Shown here one piece after another: positions 6,846 to 15,500 of a DNA stretch of 64,000 bases (position 1 is the stretch's first letter; each line of letters starts with the position of its first letter). Both the position numbers and the translations under genes were made by a program. The notes under the pieces were generated by a model. It made no database searches. It saw only the letters and a program-made list of their open reading frames with translations, and was not told where the DNA came from. Origin of the DNA: an uncultured Porphyromonadaceae bacterium (GTDB lineage: Bacteria > Bacteroidota > Bacteroidia > Bacteroidales > Muribaculaceae); the NCBI GenBank assembly GCA_937901905.1, contig CALDIF010000034.1, positions 1 to 64,000 on the forward strand, written 5' to 3'.

Positions 6846-9800
6846 ATGATTCGCTACAGACTATTCCTCTTTTTCATCTCGATGATGTGGTGCTTCGGTG
6901 CTCTCGCCATTCCCGCCGATGACACCCCTCGTCCCTTTCTCCAACCCGATGGCACGACCTTGACGGTTCGCCTGAACGGTGACGAATTTTACAACTTCCA
7001 CACCACTCTTGACGGCTATACCATCGTGCGCGATGCCGGCGGAGCGTGGACTTATGCTAAACTTCAAGGCGGCGAACCCGTGAGCACGGGAGTCATAGCA
7101 CACGACGTTGCACAACGCACGCCGGCCGAGGTTGCGCACCTCACCTTTTTGCAACATGGTGTAGTGTCGGCAAGCGGTGTGGCACGCGCTCGCGCCAATC
7201 GGGTCGAACGCGACCGCGCGTTAAACATTGCGATGACTCGCGACAACAACTCCGGAGCACGTCGCATCACCGGAGTTTCGATGGATCGCAGCAAATTTCG
7301 CGGACTCATCATCTTGATAAATTACAACGACTTGTCATTCTCGGCATTCAGCAACCCTCGCTCAACCTATCAATCAATGACAAGCACCGTCGGTTATAGT
7401 GGTTTTTCCTACAATAACACGTGGTACTCGTGTCAAGGCTCGATGCGTGACTACTTCAACTATCAGTCCAACGGCTCGTTCAGTCCGCAGTTTGACGTTT
7501 TCGGTCCCATTTCAGTCAACTATAGCAAGACCTTTATACAACAAAACGATTTTGACCGCCGCAACGAACTTTTCAGCGCGGCATTAACGGCGTTAGACTC
7601 GTCCATCAACTATGCAAACTACGATAGCGACAACGATGGTATCATCGACATGGTGTACTTTATTGTGGCGGGATATACCAGCGAATACAGTGGCAACAAC
7701 TCCGATTACCTGTGGGCTCATGCCGGGTATTTGTACACAAAAGACCGCACCTACCTCACGCTTGACAACAAGCGGTTCGGGCGCTACGCCTGTTCGGGTG
7801 AATTATACGGTTGGGAAAGCGATAATAATCCCTTCCCCTTGGGAATAGGCACCATGTGTCACGAGTTCAGCCACGTGCTCGGTTTGCCCGACATATATGA
7901 CACCGACTACAGCACCAACGGTCAGAGTCTGCACCCGGGTCATTGGGACGTTATGGCAAGTGGCTCGGGACGTCACGACAAGGGACGCACGCCGGTCAAC
8001 TACTCGGCATGGGAGCGTCACAACCTCGGCTTCGCAACAGCAAGCACCATCTCCAACACAACATCTTACACAATGTATGCAGGTAAATATCAAGCATATA
8101 TACTCAACTCACCCAACAGCAAAGAGTACTTCACGCTTGAAAATCGCCAGCAGAGCGGTTGGGACACCTATTTGCCCGGTCACGGATTGGTAGTGTGCCG
8201 TGTTGACGAGAGTGTGAGTACCCCTTGGGACGGCAATACCGTCAATACCAACCCTGACCGCAATTACTATGAATTGTTGCGCGCCGGAGGAAGCGAGGCT
8301 GTTGATGCCAATAGTTCAACCGACCCGTTTCCCGGCACATCGGGCATCACCGAACTCAACTCGACGAGCGGTATTGCCCGTTTAACCACATGGGACGGCA
8401 AAATCAACACTCGCCGATTGACATCTATCACCGAGACAAACGGTGTCATTCGTTTCACCCTCGCCACACAGACAGCCCCCGAAGACGGTTATCTGAGTTA
8501 CGAACTCGATGAAAGCGGCAGCGAAGCCTTCTTGCGCGTGACAGGACTGAGCACCACCGGCAAGGCGGCAACGTCACTCAACCTCACCATACCCACAACG
8601 GCGATATTTAACGGGAGGTCTTATCCCGTGCGTGAAATCAAGGAAAAAGCGTTGACCGATTGCGATAATATCACGAGCGTTAACGTGGGGTCGTCATGTC
8701 GTACCATAGGAGCAAACGCTTTCTCGTATTGTGACAAGTTGACGAGTGTCACCATTGCATCTGCCACAATCGGCAACTATGCCTTCGCCAACAATGCGGC
8801 ATTGGCAACCGTTGACCTTCGCGAGGGTGTCACCACGATAAACACTCAAGCGTTCCGCAACACGGCAATAACGACAATTACAGTACCCGCATCGGTAACG
8901 TCATTGTCAGCCTACTTTGTTGATGCCTGCACCAAACTGGCGACCATTAATGTCAACAGTAGCAATACCCTGTACTCGTCGGTTGACGGCATCTTGTACA
9001 ACAAGGCACAAACCACTTTACTGCGCAAGCCGTGCTATGGTGGCAGCGCAACATACCCGAGCACCTTGACAGCGATAGGGCCGTACGCCTACGAGCAGTG
9101 TGTCCGAATGGGAACCATCACCGTGCCCTACGGTGTCGTCTCTATAGGGACTGCAGCCTTCACCGAATGTACGTCTCTCAAGAAACTTTCTATTCCGAGT
9201 TCGGTGACAAGCATCGGCTCCAATTTTGTCCGGGGCTGCACATCACTTACCGACCTATATATCAACATGGCAACCCCTCCAACCGTATCGGACGCAAGCA
9301 GTTATTTCGGCGACACACAGCTCAGCAACTTGCACACACCCGTCGGCAAGGAGACGGCATACAAAAATGCCGGTTGGACCGGTTGGTCAACCTACAACAC
9401 CAACCACGAGTATGCCTACGACCTCAGCGTGAACATCACCAACACGAGCAACGTACGCTTGTCCTTCACGTCACTGACCTCTTACAGTTACGTTGACGCG
9501 AACGGAAACAAAAAGATTGCTGACGGCACGGTGCTGATACAAGGAGCCGGCGATGGCGTGACAACAATCAACGGCAATATATCACCGGGCATGACCGTGA
9601 CATATCGCAATAAAACTTACGCAATCACGCGTATCGCTCCCTACACCTTCACCCAGACCTCAGGCACCGCCTACACGGTAACGGGTTTCCGCGCAGTGAC
9701 CCAAATTGACGAATTTGCCTTCTACGGCTGCAAAGCAATTTCATCGGTCAACATCTACGGTCCGGTTGAAAGCATCGGTCAGGACGCGTTTTCAATGATG

Positions 9801-10613
9801 ACAAACTGTAGCGAGGTGATGATACAAAGCGATAACAACATCTCACCCTCGTTCAGATCTCGCTTGTATGGCGGGAACAAGAGCGGTTTCCTGTTCTGGA
9901 TAAACAACAAGTACTACTACTCGGCACTGTCATATACCACATCATGGAGCTCGATAGGCGGCGACTCATCGATGAAGAATCAGTTACGTCCGTTCTTGCA
10001 CGCCGAAGCCGAGGTGCAGCCATTCAGTTGCTACATGGACTACGTTGACCTCAACGCCAGCGGACTGTTACCCGGAGCATACTGGATAACCGGCTACGAC
10101 CTCAGCACCAAGACACTCAAGACCACCCGGGCGACTTCCGGTAAGAGCAACCTGTGGAGCGTGGGCATGATACTCACGGGTTTGACACCGGGCAAAATAT
10201 ATAAGTTACAGTTGGGCAACAACAACTACTTGAGTGCAACGAGTTATCTCGAGCACAATAGCAGGAACGACACGCCTGTTACACCGAATTACGGTTACCA
10301 CGTGTGGGATTCGTCCTCCAAAAGTTTTGTCAAGCCTACCGTCACTGTCACCGTTCCGTGTTGTAGCGCAATCCTCAAGATGCCAACCACCGACACCAAG
10401 AATGTTGACCGATGGATAATTGATGTCCTCGGCAACGCGTACGATGTCAATAAGGACTCTTTCGTGAACGTGGCCGACGTTAACGCAGTTCTTAACGAGA
10501 TACTCAACCACCCGGACGGTAACGGCAATACAACGTTCGATGTTAACGGCGACAACATTGTTAATGTGGCAGATGTTAATGCCATTCTCTCATTTATCCT
10601 CATTAACCGGTAA
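6846..10613 (+). CDS. Secreted M6-family metalloprotease with BspA-type LRR repeats and C-terminal dockerin
   Basis: 1255-residue secreted protease. A signal peptide occupies about residues 1-22 (cleavage near ALA-IP). The N-terminal region (about 25-100) resembles the propeptide of M6 (immune inhibitor A-like) proteases. The zinc site is HEFSH at residues 339-343, followed by VLGLPD, the M6 form HExxHxxGxPD. The central part (about 570-820) has leucine-rich repeats of the BspA/LRR_5 type, with segments such as RTIGANAFSYCDKLTSVTI and SSVTSIGSNFVRGCTSL; a second set lies near 960-990. The last ~60 residues form a type I dockerin with two DVNxD-x-x-VNVADVNA Ca-binding repeats. It stands alone with its own promoter and terminator. 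A surface or secreted enzyme attacking host or dietary protein is likely; the target is unknown. Confidence 0.9.
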   Translation: MIRYRLFLFFISMMWCFGALAIPADDTPRPFLQPDGTTLTVRLNGDEFYNFHTTLDGYTIVRDAGGAWTYAKLQGGEPVSTGVIAHDVAQRTPAEVAHLTFLQHGVVSASGVARARANRVERDRALNIAMTRDNNSGARRITGVSMDRSKFRGLIILINYNDLSFSAFSNPRSTYQSMTSTVGYSGFSYNNTWYSCQGSMRDYFNYQSNGSFSPQFDVFGPISVNYSKTFIQQNDFDRRNELFSAALTALDSSINYANYDSDNDGIIDMVYFIVAGYTSEYSGNNSDYLWAHAGYLYTKDRTYLTLDNKRFGRYACSGELYGWESDNNPFPLGIGTMCHEFSHVLGLPDIYDTDYSTNGQSLHPGHWDVMASGSGRHDKGRTPVNYSAWERHNLGFATASTISNTTSYTMYAGKYQAYILNSPNSKEYFTLENRQQSGWDTYLPGHGLVVCRVDESVSTPWDGNTVNTNPDRNYYELLRAGGSEAVDANSSTDPFPGTSGITELNSTSGIARLTTWDGKINTRRLTSITETNGVIRFTLATQTAPEDGYLSYELDESGSEAFLRVTGLSTTGKAATSLNLTIPTTAIFNGRSYPVREIKEKALTDCDNITSVNVGSSCRTIGANAFSYCDKLTSVTIASATIGNYAFANNAALATVDLREGVTTINTQAFRNTAITTITVPASVTSLSAYFVDACTKLATINVNSSNTLYSSVDGILYNKAQTTLLRKPCYGGSATYPSTLTAIGPYAYEQCVRMGTITVPYGVVSIGTAAFTECTSLKKLSIPSSVTSIGSNFVRGCTSLTDLYINMATPPTVSDASSYFGDTQLSNLHTPVGKETAYKNAGWTGWSTYNTNHEYAYDLSVNITNTSNVRLSFTSLTSYSYVDANGNKKIADGTVLIQGAGDGVTTINGNISPGMTVTYRNKTYAITRIAPYTFTQTSGTAYTVTGFRAVTQIDEFAFYGCKAISSVNIYGPVESIGQDAFSMMTNCSEVMIQSDNNISPSFRSRLYGGNKSGFLFWINNKYYYSALSYTTSWSSIGGDSSMKNQLRPFLHAEAEVQPFSCYMDYVDLNASGLLPGAYWITGYDLSTKTLKTTRATSGKSNLWSVGMILTGLTPGKIYKLQLGNNNYLSATSYLEHNSRNDTPVTPNYGYHVWDSSSKSFVKPTVTVTVPCCSAILKMPTTDTKNVDRWIIDVLGNAYDVNKDSFVNVADVNAVLNEILNHPDGNGNTTFDVNGDNIVNVADVNAILSFILINR

Positions 10614-10640
10614 CACGTTTTATATTCTACTTCACAATAA

Positions 10641-10664
10641 CGGGCATAACACGCGTTATGCCCG
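10641..10664 (+). terminator. Rho-independent terminator after the M6 protease gene
   Basis: A perfect 10-bp stem (CGGGCATAAC / GTTATGCCCG) with a 4-base loop, followed by TTTGTTTAT. Confidence 0.85.
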
Positions 10665-10716
10665 TTTGTTTATAGAACCTGATAATGGTTATTCCGAACG
10701 AATTATTGGCACGAAG

Positions 10717-10748
10717 TTTGCAGATATAAGTTAAAATTGTTAATTTTG
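10717..10748 (+). promoter_or_regulatory. Bacteroidetes-type promoter for the NfeD/SPFH pair
   Basis: TTTG at 10717-10720, a 20-base spacer, then TAATTTTG at 10741-10748. This is a full consensus match 22 bp before the NfeD start. Confidence 0.8.
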
Positions 10749-10770
10749 TGCAACCTTAACTGTTAAACAT

Positions 10771-11223
10771 ATGATTATAGAATATTTTTCGGCTAACCTG
10801 TGGCAGTTGTGGACACTGATTTTCTTTGTTTGTCTGATACTTGAAGTGTTTTCGGGCGACTTTTTTATCATGAGTTTCGCTATCGGTGCGCTTGCCGGTA
10901 TCTTGACTGCCGCAATCGGACTCAACTTCACTATCCAAGTTGTGTGTTTCGCCATACTGTCACTACTGTCACTGCTGTTTATCCGTCCGGTAGTGCTTCA
11001 CCACCTGCATCGCGGTGAAGACTCTCGCGTGAGTAATGCCGATGCCATCATCGGTCGAGAGGGGCGTGTGAGCCAGTCGATAGAGACCGGTGGGTACGGA
11101 CGCGTTGCCATTGACGGTGATGACTGGAAGGCATGCAGCGTGACCGGCGAGGCTATTGACGAGGGTACGAGAGTGAGAGTGGTGAAAATGGAGTCCATCA
11201 TCGTCACTGTCGAACCCGTTTAA
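10771..11223 (+). CDS. NfeD-like membrane protein
   Basis: 150-residue short-form NfeD protein. The N-terminal half has two to three membrane segments (about residues 10-72). The C-terminal half, starting near IIGREGRV, is the OB-fold domain with the characteristic GRVAIDGDDWKA segment. Short NfeD proteins pair with SPFH/stomatin proteins in membrane microdomains; the next gene is exactly such a partner, 43 bp downstream. The role is known only at family level (membrane organisation or quality control). Confidence 0.88.
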   Translation: MIIEYFSANLWQLWTLIFFVCLILEVFSGDFFIMSFAIGALAGILTAAIGLNFTIQVVCFAILSLLSLLFIRPVVLHHLHRGEDSRVSNADAIIGREGRVSQSIETGGYGRVAIDGDDWKACSVTGEAIDEGTRVRVVKMESIIVTVEPV

Positions 11224-11266
11224 TTATCAATCGGCGACTAACGCTCGCCATTAATAAATCAAAGAT

Positions 11267-12226
11267 ATGGATATCGGAACTATCATTTTAATCGCTATTA
11301 TCGTTTTCGCCCTCATCGTGGTGAAAATGAGCATTGTTATCATTCCGCAAAGCGAGACAAAGATTATCGAGCGACTCGGTAAGTACTATGCTACGCTCAA
11401 GCCGGGTGTAAACATCATTATTCCGTTTATTGACCGAGCCAAAGAAATGATAACACTCGTTGCCGGTCGCTATGTTTACACGAGCAGTATAGACTTGAGG
11501 GAGCAGGTGTACGACTTCGACAAGCAGAACGTTATCACCAAGGACAACGTGCAGACTCAAATCAACGCGTTGCTCTATTTCCAAATTGTCGATCCGTTCA
11601 AGGCTGTGTACGAAATCAACAACCTGCCCAACGCTATCGAGAAGTTGACCCAAACCACATTGCGTAACATCATCGGTGAACTTGAACTTGACGAGACATT
11701 GACGAGTCGCGACACAATTAACACCAAGTTGCGTGCTGTGCTTGACGACGCTACCAACAAGTGGGGCATCAAGGTTAATCGCGTTGAGTTGCAAGACATC
11801 ACGCCGCCACAAAGCGTGTTGCAAGCGATGGAGAAACAGATGCAGGCAGAGCGTAACAAGCGCGCCACTATCTTGACGAGTGAGGGTAACAAGGCAGCCG
11901 CCATCTTGCAGAGTGAAGGACAAAAGGAGGCTCGCATCAACCAAGCCGAGGCCGATCGTCAAACCGAGATTTTGCGTGCCGAGGGCGAGGCACAAGCCCG
12001 CATACGACGCGCCGAAGCCGAGGCAAAGGCTATCGAACTGGTAACCGAGGCTGTTGGCAAGAGTACCAATCCGGCCAACTACTTGTTAGCGCAAAAGTAT
12101 ATCGCCATGCTCGAGCAAGTCGCAAGCGGCGACCGCACCAAGACCGTGTTCCTGCCATTTGAGGCAAGCAACATGTTGGGAAGCATCGGTGGTATACGCG
12201 AATTGTTCAACGCCCCCGAACCTTGA
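11267..12226 (+). CDS. SPFH/Band 7 (stomatin/paraslipin-like) protein
   Basis: 319-residue QmcA-like SPFH protein. A single N-terminal membrane segment (about residues 5-25) leads into the SPFH domain (IIPQSETKIIERLGKYYATL onward, about 27-190). A long Ala/Glu-rich coiled coil follows (about 190-255: repeated EGNKAAAILQSEGQKEARINQ-type heptads), then a short tail. It is expected to form large oligomers at the inner membrane with the upstream NfeD protein. A strong terminator follows. Confidence 0.92.
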   Translation: MDIGTIILIAIIVFALIVVKMSIVIIPQSETKIIERLGKYYATLKPGVNIIIPFIDRAKEMITLVAGRYVYTSSIDLREQVYDFDKQNVITKDNVQTQINALLYFQIVDPFKAVYEINNLPNAIEKLTQTTLRNIIGELELDETLTSRDTINTKLRAVLDDATNKWGIKVNRVELQDITPPQSVLQAMEKQMQAERNKRATILTSEGNKAAAILQSEGQKEARINQAEADRQTEILRAEGEAQARIRRAEAEAKAIELVTEAVGKSTNPANYLLAQKYIAMLEQVASGDRTKTVFLPFEASNMLGSIGGIRELFNAPEP

Positions 12227-12240
12227 CATTAACTCTCGTG

Positions 12241-12293
12241 AAACGGCTGTTGCAAATGCCGCTACGAAATGCTCTCATTTGCAATAGCCGTTT
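12241..12293 (+). terminator. Hairpin terminator after the SPFH gene
   Basis: An 18-bp stem formed by 12241-12258 and 12276-12293 with a single G-U pair and a 17-base loop, followed by CGCCTTATAT. The U tract is poor but the stem is very stable. Confidence 0.7.
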
Positions 12294-12320
12294 CGCCTTA
12301 TATAAAATTTCACTTGAACG

Positions 12321-13418
12321 ATGATTAATGTGTTTCACATCGTGAGCGACAGCGTGTGGACCGGGACGTGCCAACAGGTGTACGATCTCGTGTCTTTCTT
12401 GCGTAACGACGAGCGTTTTTACGTTGAAGTCGTGTGCAAGAAGAACGATGCCGTGCTGAAACACTTTCGCCGACTTGAAGTGCCGGTGTCTATCTTGCCC
12501 CTTAAGGGCATCACCGACATCGACAGCCCGGTGAGGTTGGCAACCTTGTTGCGCAGGGGTAACAACGTGGTACACGTTCACAACATACGCGACGCGTGGA
12601 CTGCCGTGTACGCCCGACGCATCAGCGAAAATCGCAACACACGGATAATAGCGACCGTGCACAAGATAGGCAAGATACGCACCAACTTCATTTACCGTCG
12701 CATCTACAAGAGCATCAACAAGTGGATCTTTATATCATCGTTTGCCCGCAAGTACTACGAGCAGTTGCTACCCAAAGCCAACAAATCACAGTGGCACACC
12801 GTTCACGACAGCGTCATTGCACCGCCGGATACACGAGACGGTGTCATCGTGCCACAGTTGCGCAATGTATTGGGACTCGGTTCCGATAAAGTTTTACTCA
12901 TTTATCACGGACGTCTCAGTCCCGAAAAGGGCGTGATGACACTGTTGCGCGCCGTCAGCCAACTGGACAAAAGCCGGTATCACCTTGTTATCATCGGCGA
13001 GGGACACACCAAATTTGTGTCACAACTCAAGAGTTTCATTGTTGCCAACCAATTGCTGCGCAACGTGACCATGGTGGGTTTCAGGGAGCAGATATTGCAA
13101 TATGTTGATCAAGCGGACATCGGTGTGGTTCCCAGCGTCCAACCCGAGGCGATGTGCTTGCCTTGTCTCGAGTATATGATGAGAGGTAAGGCACTGGTGA
13201 CAACCGACAACGGAGCCCAACCCGAATACATTAACAACGGTGAAAACGGTGTGCTTGTACAGCCCGACAACCACCTGATGCTTGCCCAAGCACTAAATCA
13301 CTTGATAGAAAATCCGGCAGAACGCTTACGACTGGGCGAACGGGCGCGTGTCACATTTGATGCCGAGATGACCTACGACCTCTTCTACAACTCCATCACC
13401 CAACTTTACTTGTCATGA
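12321..13418 (+). CDS. Glycosyltransferase family 4
   Basis: 365-residue GT-B fold transferase. The N-terminal acceptor half (about 1-175) contains the VHNIRD segment. The donor half begins near residue 195 with VLLIYHGRLSPEKG, and the family-4 E-x7-E motif appears as PEAMCLPCLEYMMRG near residue 275, followed by TDNGAQPEYI. It is cytoplasmic or peripheral, acting in an envelope or exopolysaccharide pathway, with unknown sugar and acceptor. It overlaps recF by 4 bp (ATGA), so it is co-transcribed with recF although the functions seem unrelated. Confidence 0.88.
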   Translation: MINVFHIVSDSVWTGTCQQVYDLVSFLRNDERFYVEVVCKKNDAVLKHFRRLEVPVSILPLKGITDIDSPVRLATLLRRGNNVVHVHNIRDAWTAVYARRISENRNTRIIATVHKIGKIRTNFIYRRIYKSINKWIFISSFARKYYEQLLPKANKSQWHTVHDSVIAPPDTRDGVIVPQLRNVLGLGSDKVLLIYHGRLSPEKGVMTLLRAVSQLDKSRYHLVIIGEGHTKFVSQLKSFIVANQLLRNVTMVGFREQILQYVDQADIGVVPSVQPEAMCLPCLEYMMRGKALVTTDNGAQPEYINNGENGVLVQPDNHLMLAQALNHLIENPAERLRLGERARVTFDAEMTYDLFYNSITQLYLS

Positions 13419-14521
13419 TACTCAATCGGCTTAACATCATCAACTACAAGAATATAGCCGAGGCTGATATTGAGTTTGCTCCTAAGGTAAATTGTTTGAT
13501 TGGTAACAACGGCATGGGCAAGACCAATGTGCTCGATGCCGTTTATTACTTGAGCATGTGCAAAAGTCACACCGGTCAGCCCGACGGGACGGTGCTTACC
13601 CACGGCAGTGACTTCATGATGTTGCAAGGTCACTACACCCGTCACAAGGTGGAAGAAGACATCACGGTGAGCCTGCAACGCGGCAAGCGCAAGGTGATGC
13701 GCCGAGGCACCAAGGAATACAAGCGTTTGAGTCAACACATCGGTTTGATGCCGGTGGTGATGGTATCACCGGCAGACGTTGACTTGATACAAGGTTCGTC
13801 GGAAGTGAGACGCCGTTTTGTCGACACGAGTATATCGCAGGGTAATAGCGAGTACTTGTCAATGTTGATACGCTACAACAAAGCCCTCGAGCAACGCAAC
13901 ACAATGTTGCGCAATGAGTTGCGCGACCCGTTACTGTATGAGAGCGTGGAACAGATGATGGTTGGTGCAGCCGAGGTGATACATCGCGAGCGCTCGCAAT
14001 GGGTACAACGATTTATTCCGCTATTCACTCGTTATTACAACTCCATTGCCGGCAACGACGAGGCTGTCACGATAGACTATAACAGCCACTTGAACGAGAG
14101 TACACTTGCTGTTGAATTGGAGCAAACTCGCGAACGCGACCTGCTGTTGGGTTACACCACACGTGGCATACACCGTGATGACCTCGTGTTAAATCTGTCG
14201 GATTTTCCCATGCGACAAACGGCATCACAAGGGCAAAGCAAAACCTACACCGTAGCACTGCGCCTTGCTCAATTCGAATACATGCTTGACTGCTGCTCGG
14301 CAACACCACTTCTATTGCTTGATGACATCTTTGACCGCCTTGATGCCTCGCGCGTGGAGAATATCATTCGCGTGGTGTCGGGCAATAACTTCGGACAGAT
14401 TTTCATTACCGATACCAACCGTGAACACCTCGACACCATCATGTCGCGCCTTGAGGGTGATCACCTGATGATGCGCGTTGAGTCGGGCTTTGTGAGACCT
14501 CTAAAGAGTAACGAGAGATGA
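13415..14521 (+). CDS. recF: DNA replication and repair protein RecF
   Basis: 368-residue SMC-like ATPase that helps load RecA at single-strand gaps. The Walker A motif GNNGMGKT is at residues 30-37, the signature segment is QGQSKTYTVALRLA, and Walker B is LLLLDDIFDRLD near 308-319. Length is standard. Its start overlaps the GT4 stop and its stop overlaps the next gene, both as ATGA. recF is often near the origin in bacteria, in line with the origin-like features 12 kb to the right. Confidence 0.96.
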   Translation: MILNRLNIINYKNIAEADIEFAPKVNCLIGNNGMGKTNVLDAVYYLSMCKSHTGQPDGTVLTHGSDFMMLQGHYTRHKVEEDITVSLQRGKRKVMRRGTKEYKRLSQHIGLMPVVMVSPADVDLIQGSSEVRRRFVDTSISQGNSEYLSMLIRYNKALEQRNTMLRNELRDPLLYESVEQMMVGAAEVIHRERSQWVQRFIPLFTRYYNSIAGNDEAVTIDYNSHLNESTLAVELEQTRERDLLLGYTTRGIHRDDLVLNLSDFPMRQTASQGQSKTYTVALRLAQFEYMLDCCSATPLLLLDDIFDRLDASRVENIIRVVSGNNFGQIFITDTNREHLDTIMSRLEGDHLMMRVESGFVRPLKSNER

Positions 14522-14808
14522 AACGAACCGAGCCTCAGAGTGTGGGAGAAGTCATCAACGAGTTGTTGCGCCACGAACACCTTGACACAGAGTTTGCCGA
14601 ACATCGTGCTGCGATGTTGTGGTCACAGGTGGTCGGACCCGGCATAAATCGTTACACTATAAGTCGTGACGTGCGCGGTGGCGTGATGACCGTGAGAATT
14701 TCGAGCGCAAGCCTGCGACATGAGTTAATGATGAACCGCGAGACCCTTATAACACGACTCAATGAAACCGTGGGCAGCGAGGTCATCAAGGAAATAAAAT
14801 TCATCTGA
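14518..14808 (+). CDS. DUF721 (DciA-like) protein
   Basis: 96-residue DUF721 protein. The family includes DciA, a DnaB helicase operator in bacteria lacking DnaC. Visible features are the N-terminal helix region (VGEVINELLRHEHLDTEF), the W-x-x-VVGPGI segment near residues 35-43, and VRISSASLRHELMMNRE, which matches the family core. It overlaps recF by 4 bp, the usual genomic partner. A role in helicase loading is inferred from the family only. Confidence 0.85.
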   Translation: MKRTEPQSVGEVINELLRHEHLDTEFAEHRAAMLWSQVVGPGINRYTISRDVRGGVMTVRISSASLRHELMMNRETLITRLNETVGSEVIKEIKFI

Positions 14809-14809
14809 A

Positions 14810-14858
14810 ATTAAAGCCTCGCCATTCGGGTGCTACACCCGAATGGCGAGGCTTTAAT
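14810..14858. terminator. Bidirectional terminator between DUF721 and the lipoprotein gene
   Basis: A perfect 22-bp inverted repeat (14810-14831 and 14837-14858) with a 5-base loop. The arms end in ATTAAAG / CTTTAAT, giving U-rich tails on both strands. It sits between convergent genes and can serve both. Confidence 0.85.
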
Positions 14859-14924
14859 CCGGTCATTGCTCATGGCTGTGTTAATAGTGGCGGCCATGAT
14901 GATGCGCGTTATCGGTCGTAAGCT

Positions 14925-15500
14925 TTACTCAACGACAGTCAACTGTTGTAACTGAGACGGCGTGAACGTGATTGTGAGGTCACGACGCGATTGAGCCGCC
15001 TTGAACAAATAGTTGACACTCACACCGTTTTTGACACACAACTGAACAAAACGGCGCATTGGGTTTCCCTTCTCATGAACCGCATTGTTGATGCTTGAAG
15101 CCATAGAAGCACGAAACTCATCACGCTTGGAAACAATCTCGTTGAAACTCATCTTATTCTCATCAACGATGTACATATAGAAGAAATCCTGCCCCGATAA
15201 GAGATTATCCACAAGCATCAATCCGGGCATCAATTCCTTGGGAAACTGCTCATGCTCCTCCTTTACCAAAGTGACAAGTTCCTTATATTCGGGTAAGCGA
15301 TTAAGTGAGTCGATAAACGCTTGTCTCGCGGCAGCCTGATCAACAGCTCGTAACGTATCGACAACAACGCTGTCTTGCGGCACGCTGTCGGCAACAACCG
15401 GTGTGGCGGTGTCGGCAGCCTTGTCGCCCTGTTGCTGACCGGTACATGACACGAGCACCACCGACACGACAACGAATAATATCTGTAAACTTTTTTTCAT
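14925..15500 (-). CDS. Putative lipoprotein of unknown function
   Basis: 191-residue exported protein. The signal peptide MKKSLQILFVVVSVVLVSC ends in a lipobox-like VLVSC, followed by a Gln/Asp-rich linker, so it is probably lipid-anchored. The body (about 60-191) is predicted mostly helical and shows no motif I recognise. It overlaps the upstream gene by 4 bp (ATGA), so the two are translationally coupled. The partner is a membrane-anchored degenerate trypsin-like protein, which suggests a joint envelope role. Confidence 0.7.
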   Translation of the reverse strand: MKKSLQILFVVVSVVLVSCTGQQQGDKAADTATPVVADSVPQDSVVVDTLRAVDQAAARQAFIDSLNRLPEYKELVTLVKEEHEQFPKELMPGLMLVDNLLSGQDFFYMYIVDENKMSFNEIVSKRDEFRASMASSINNAVHEKGNPMRRFVQLCVKNGVSVNYLFKAAQSRRDLTITFTPSQLQQLTVVE

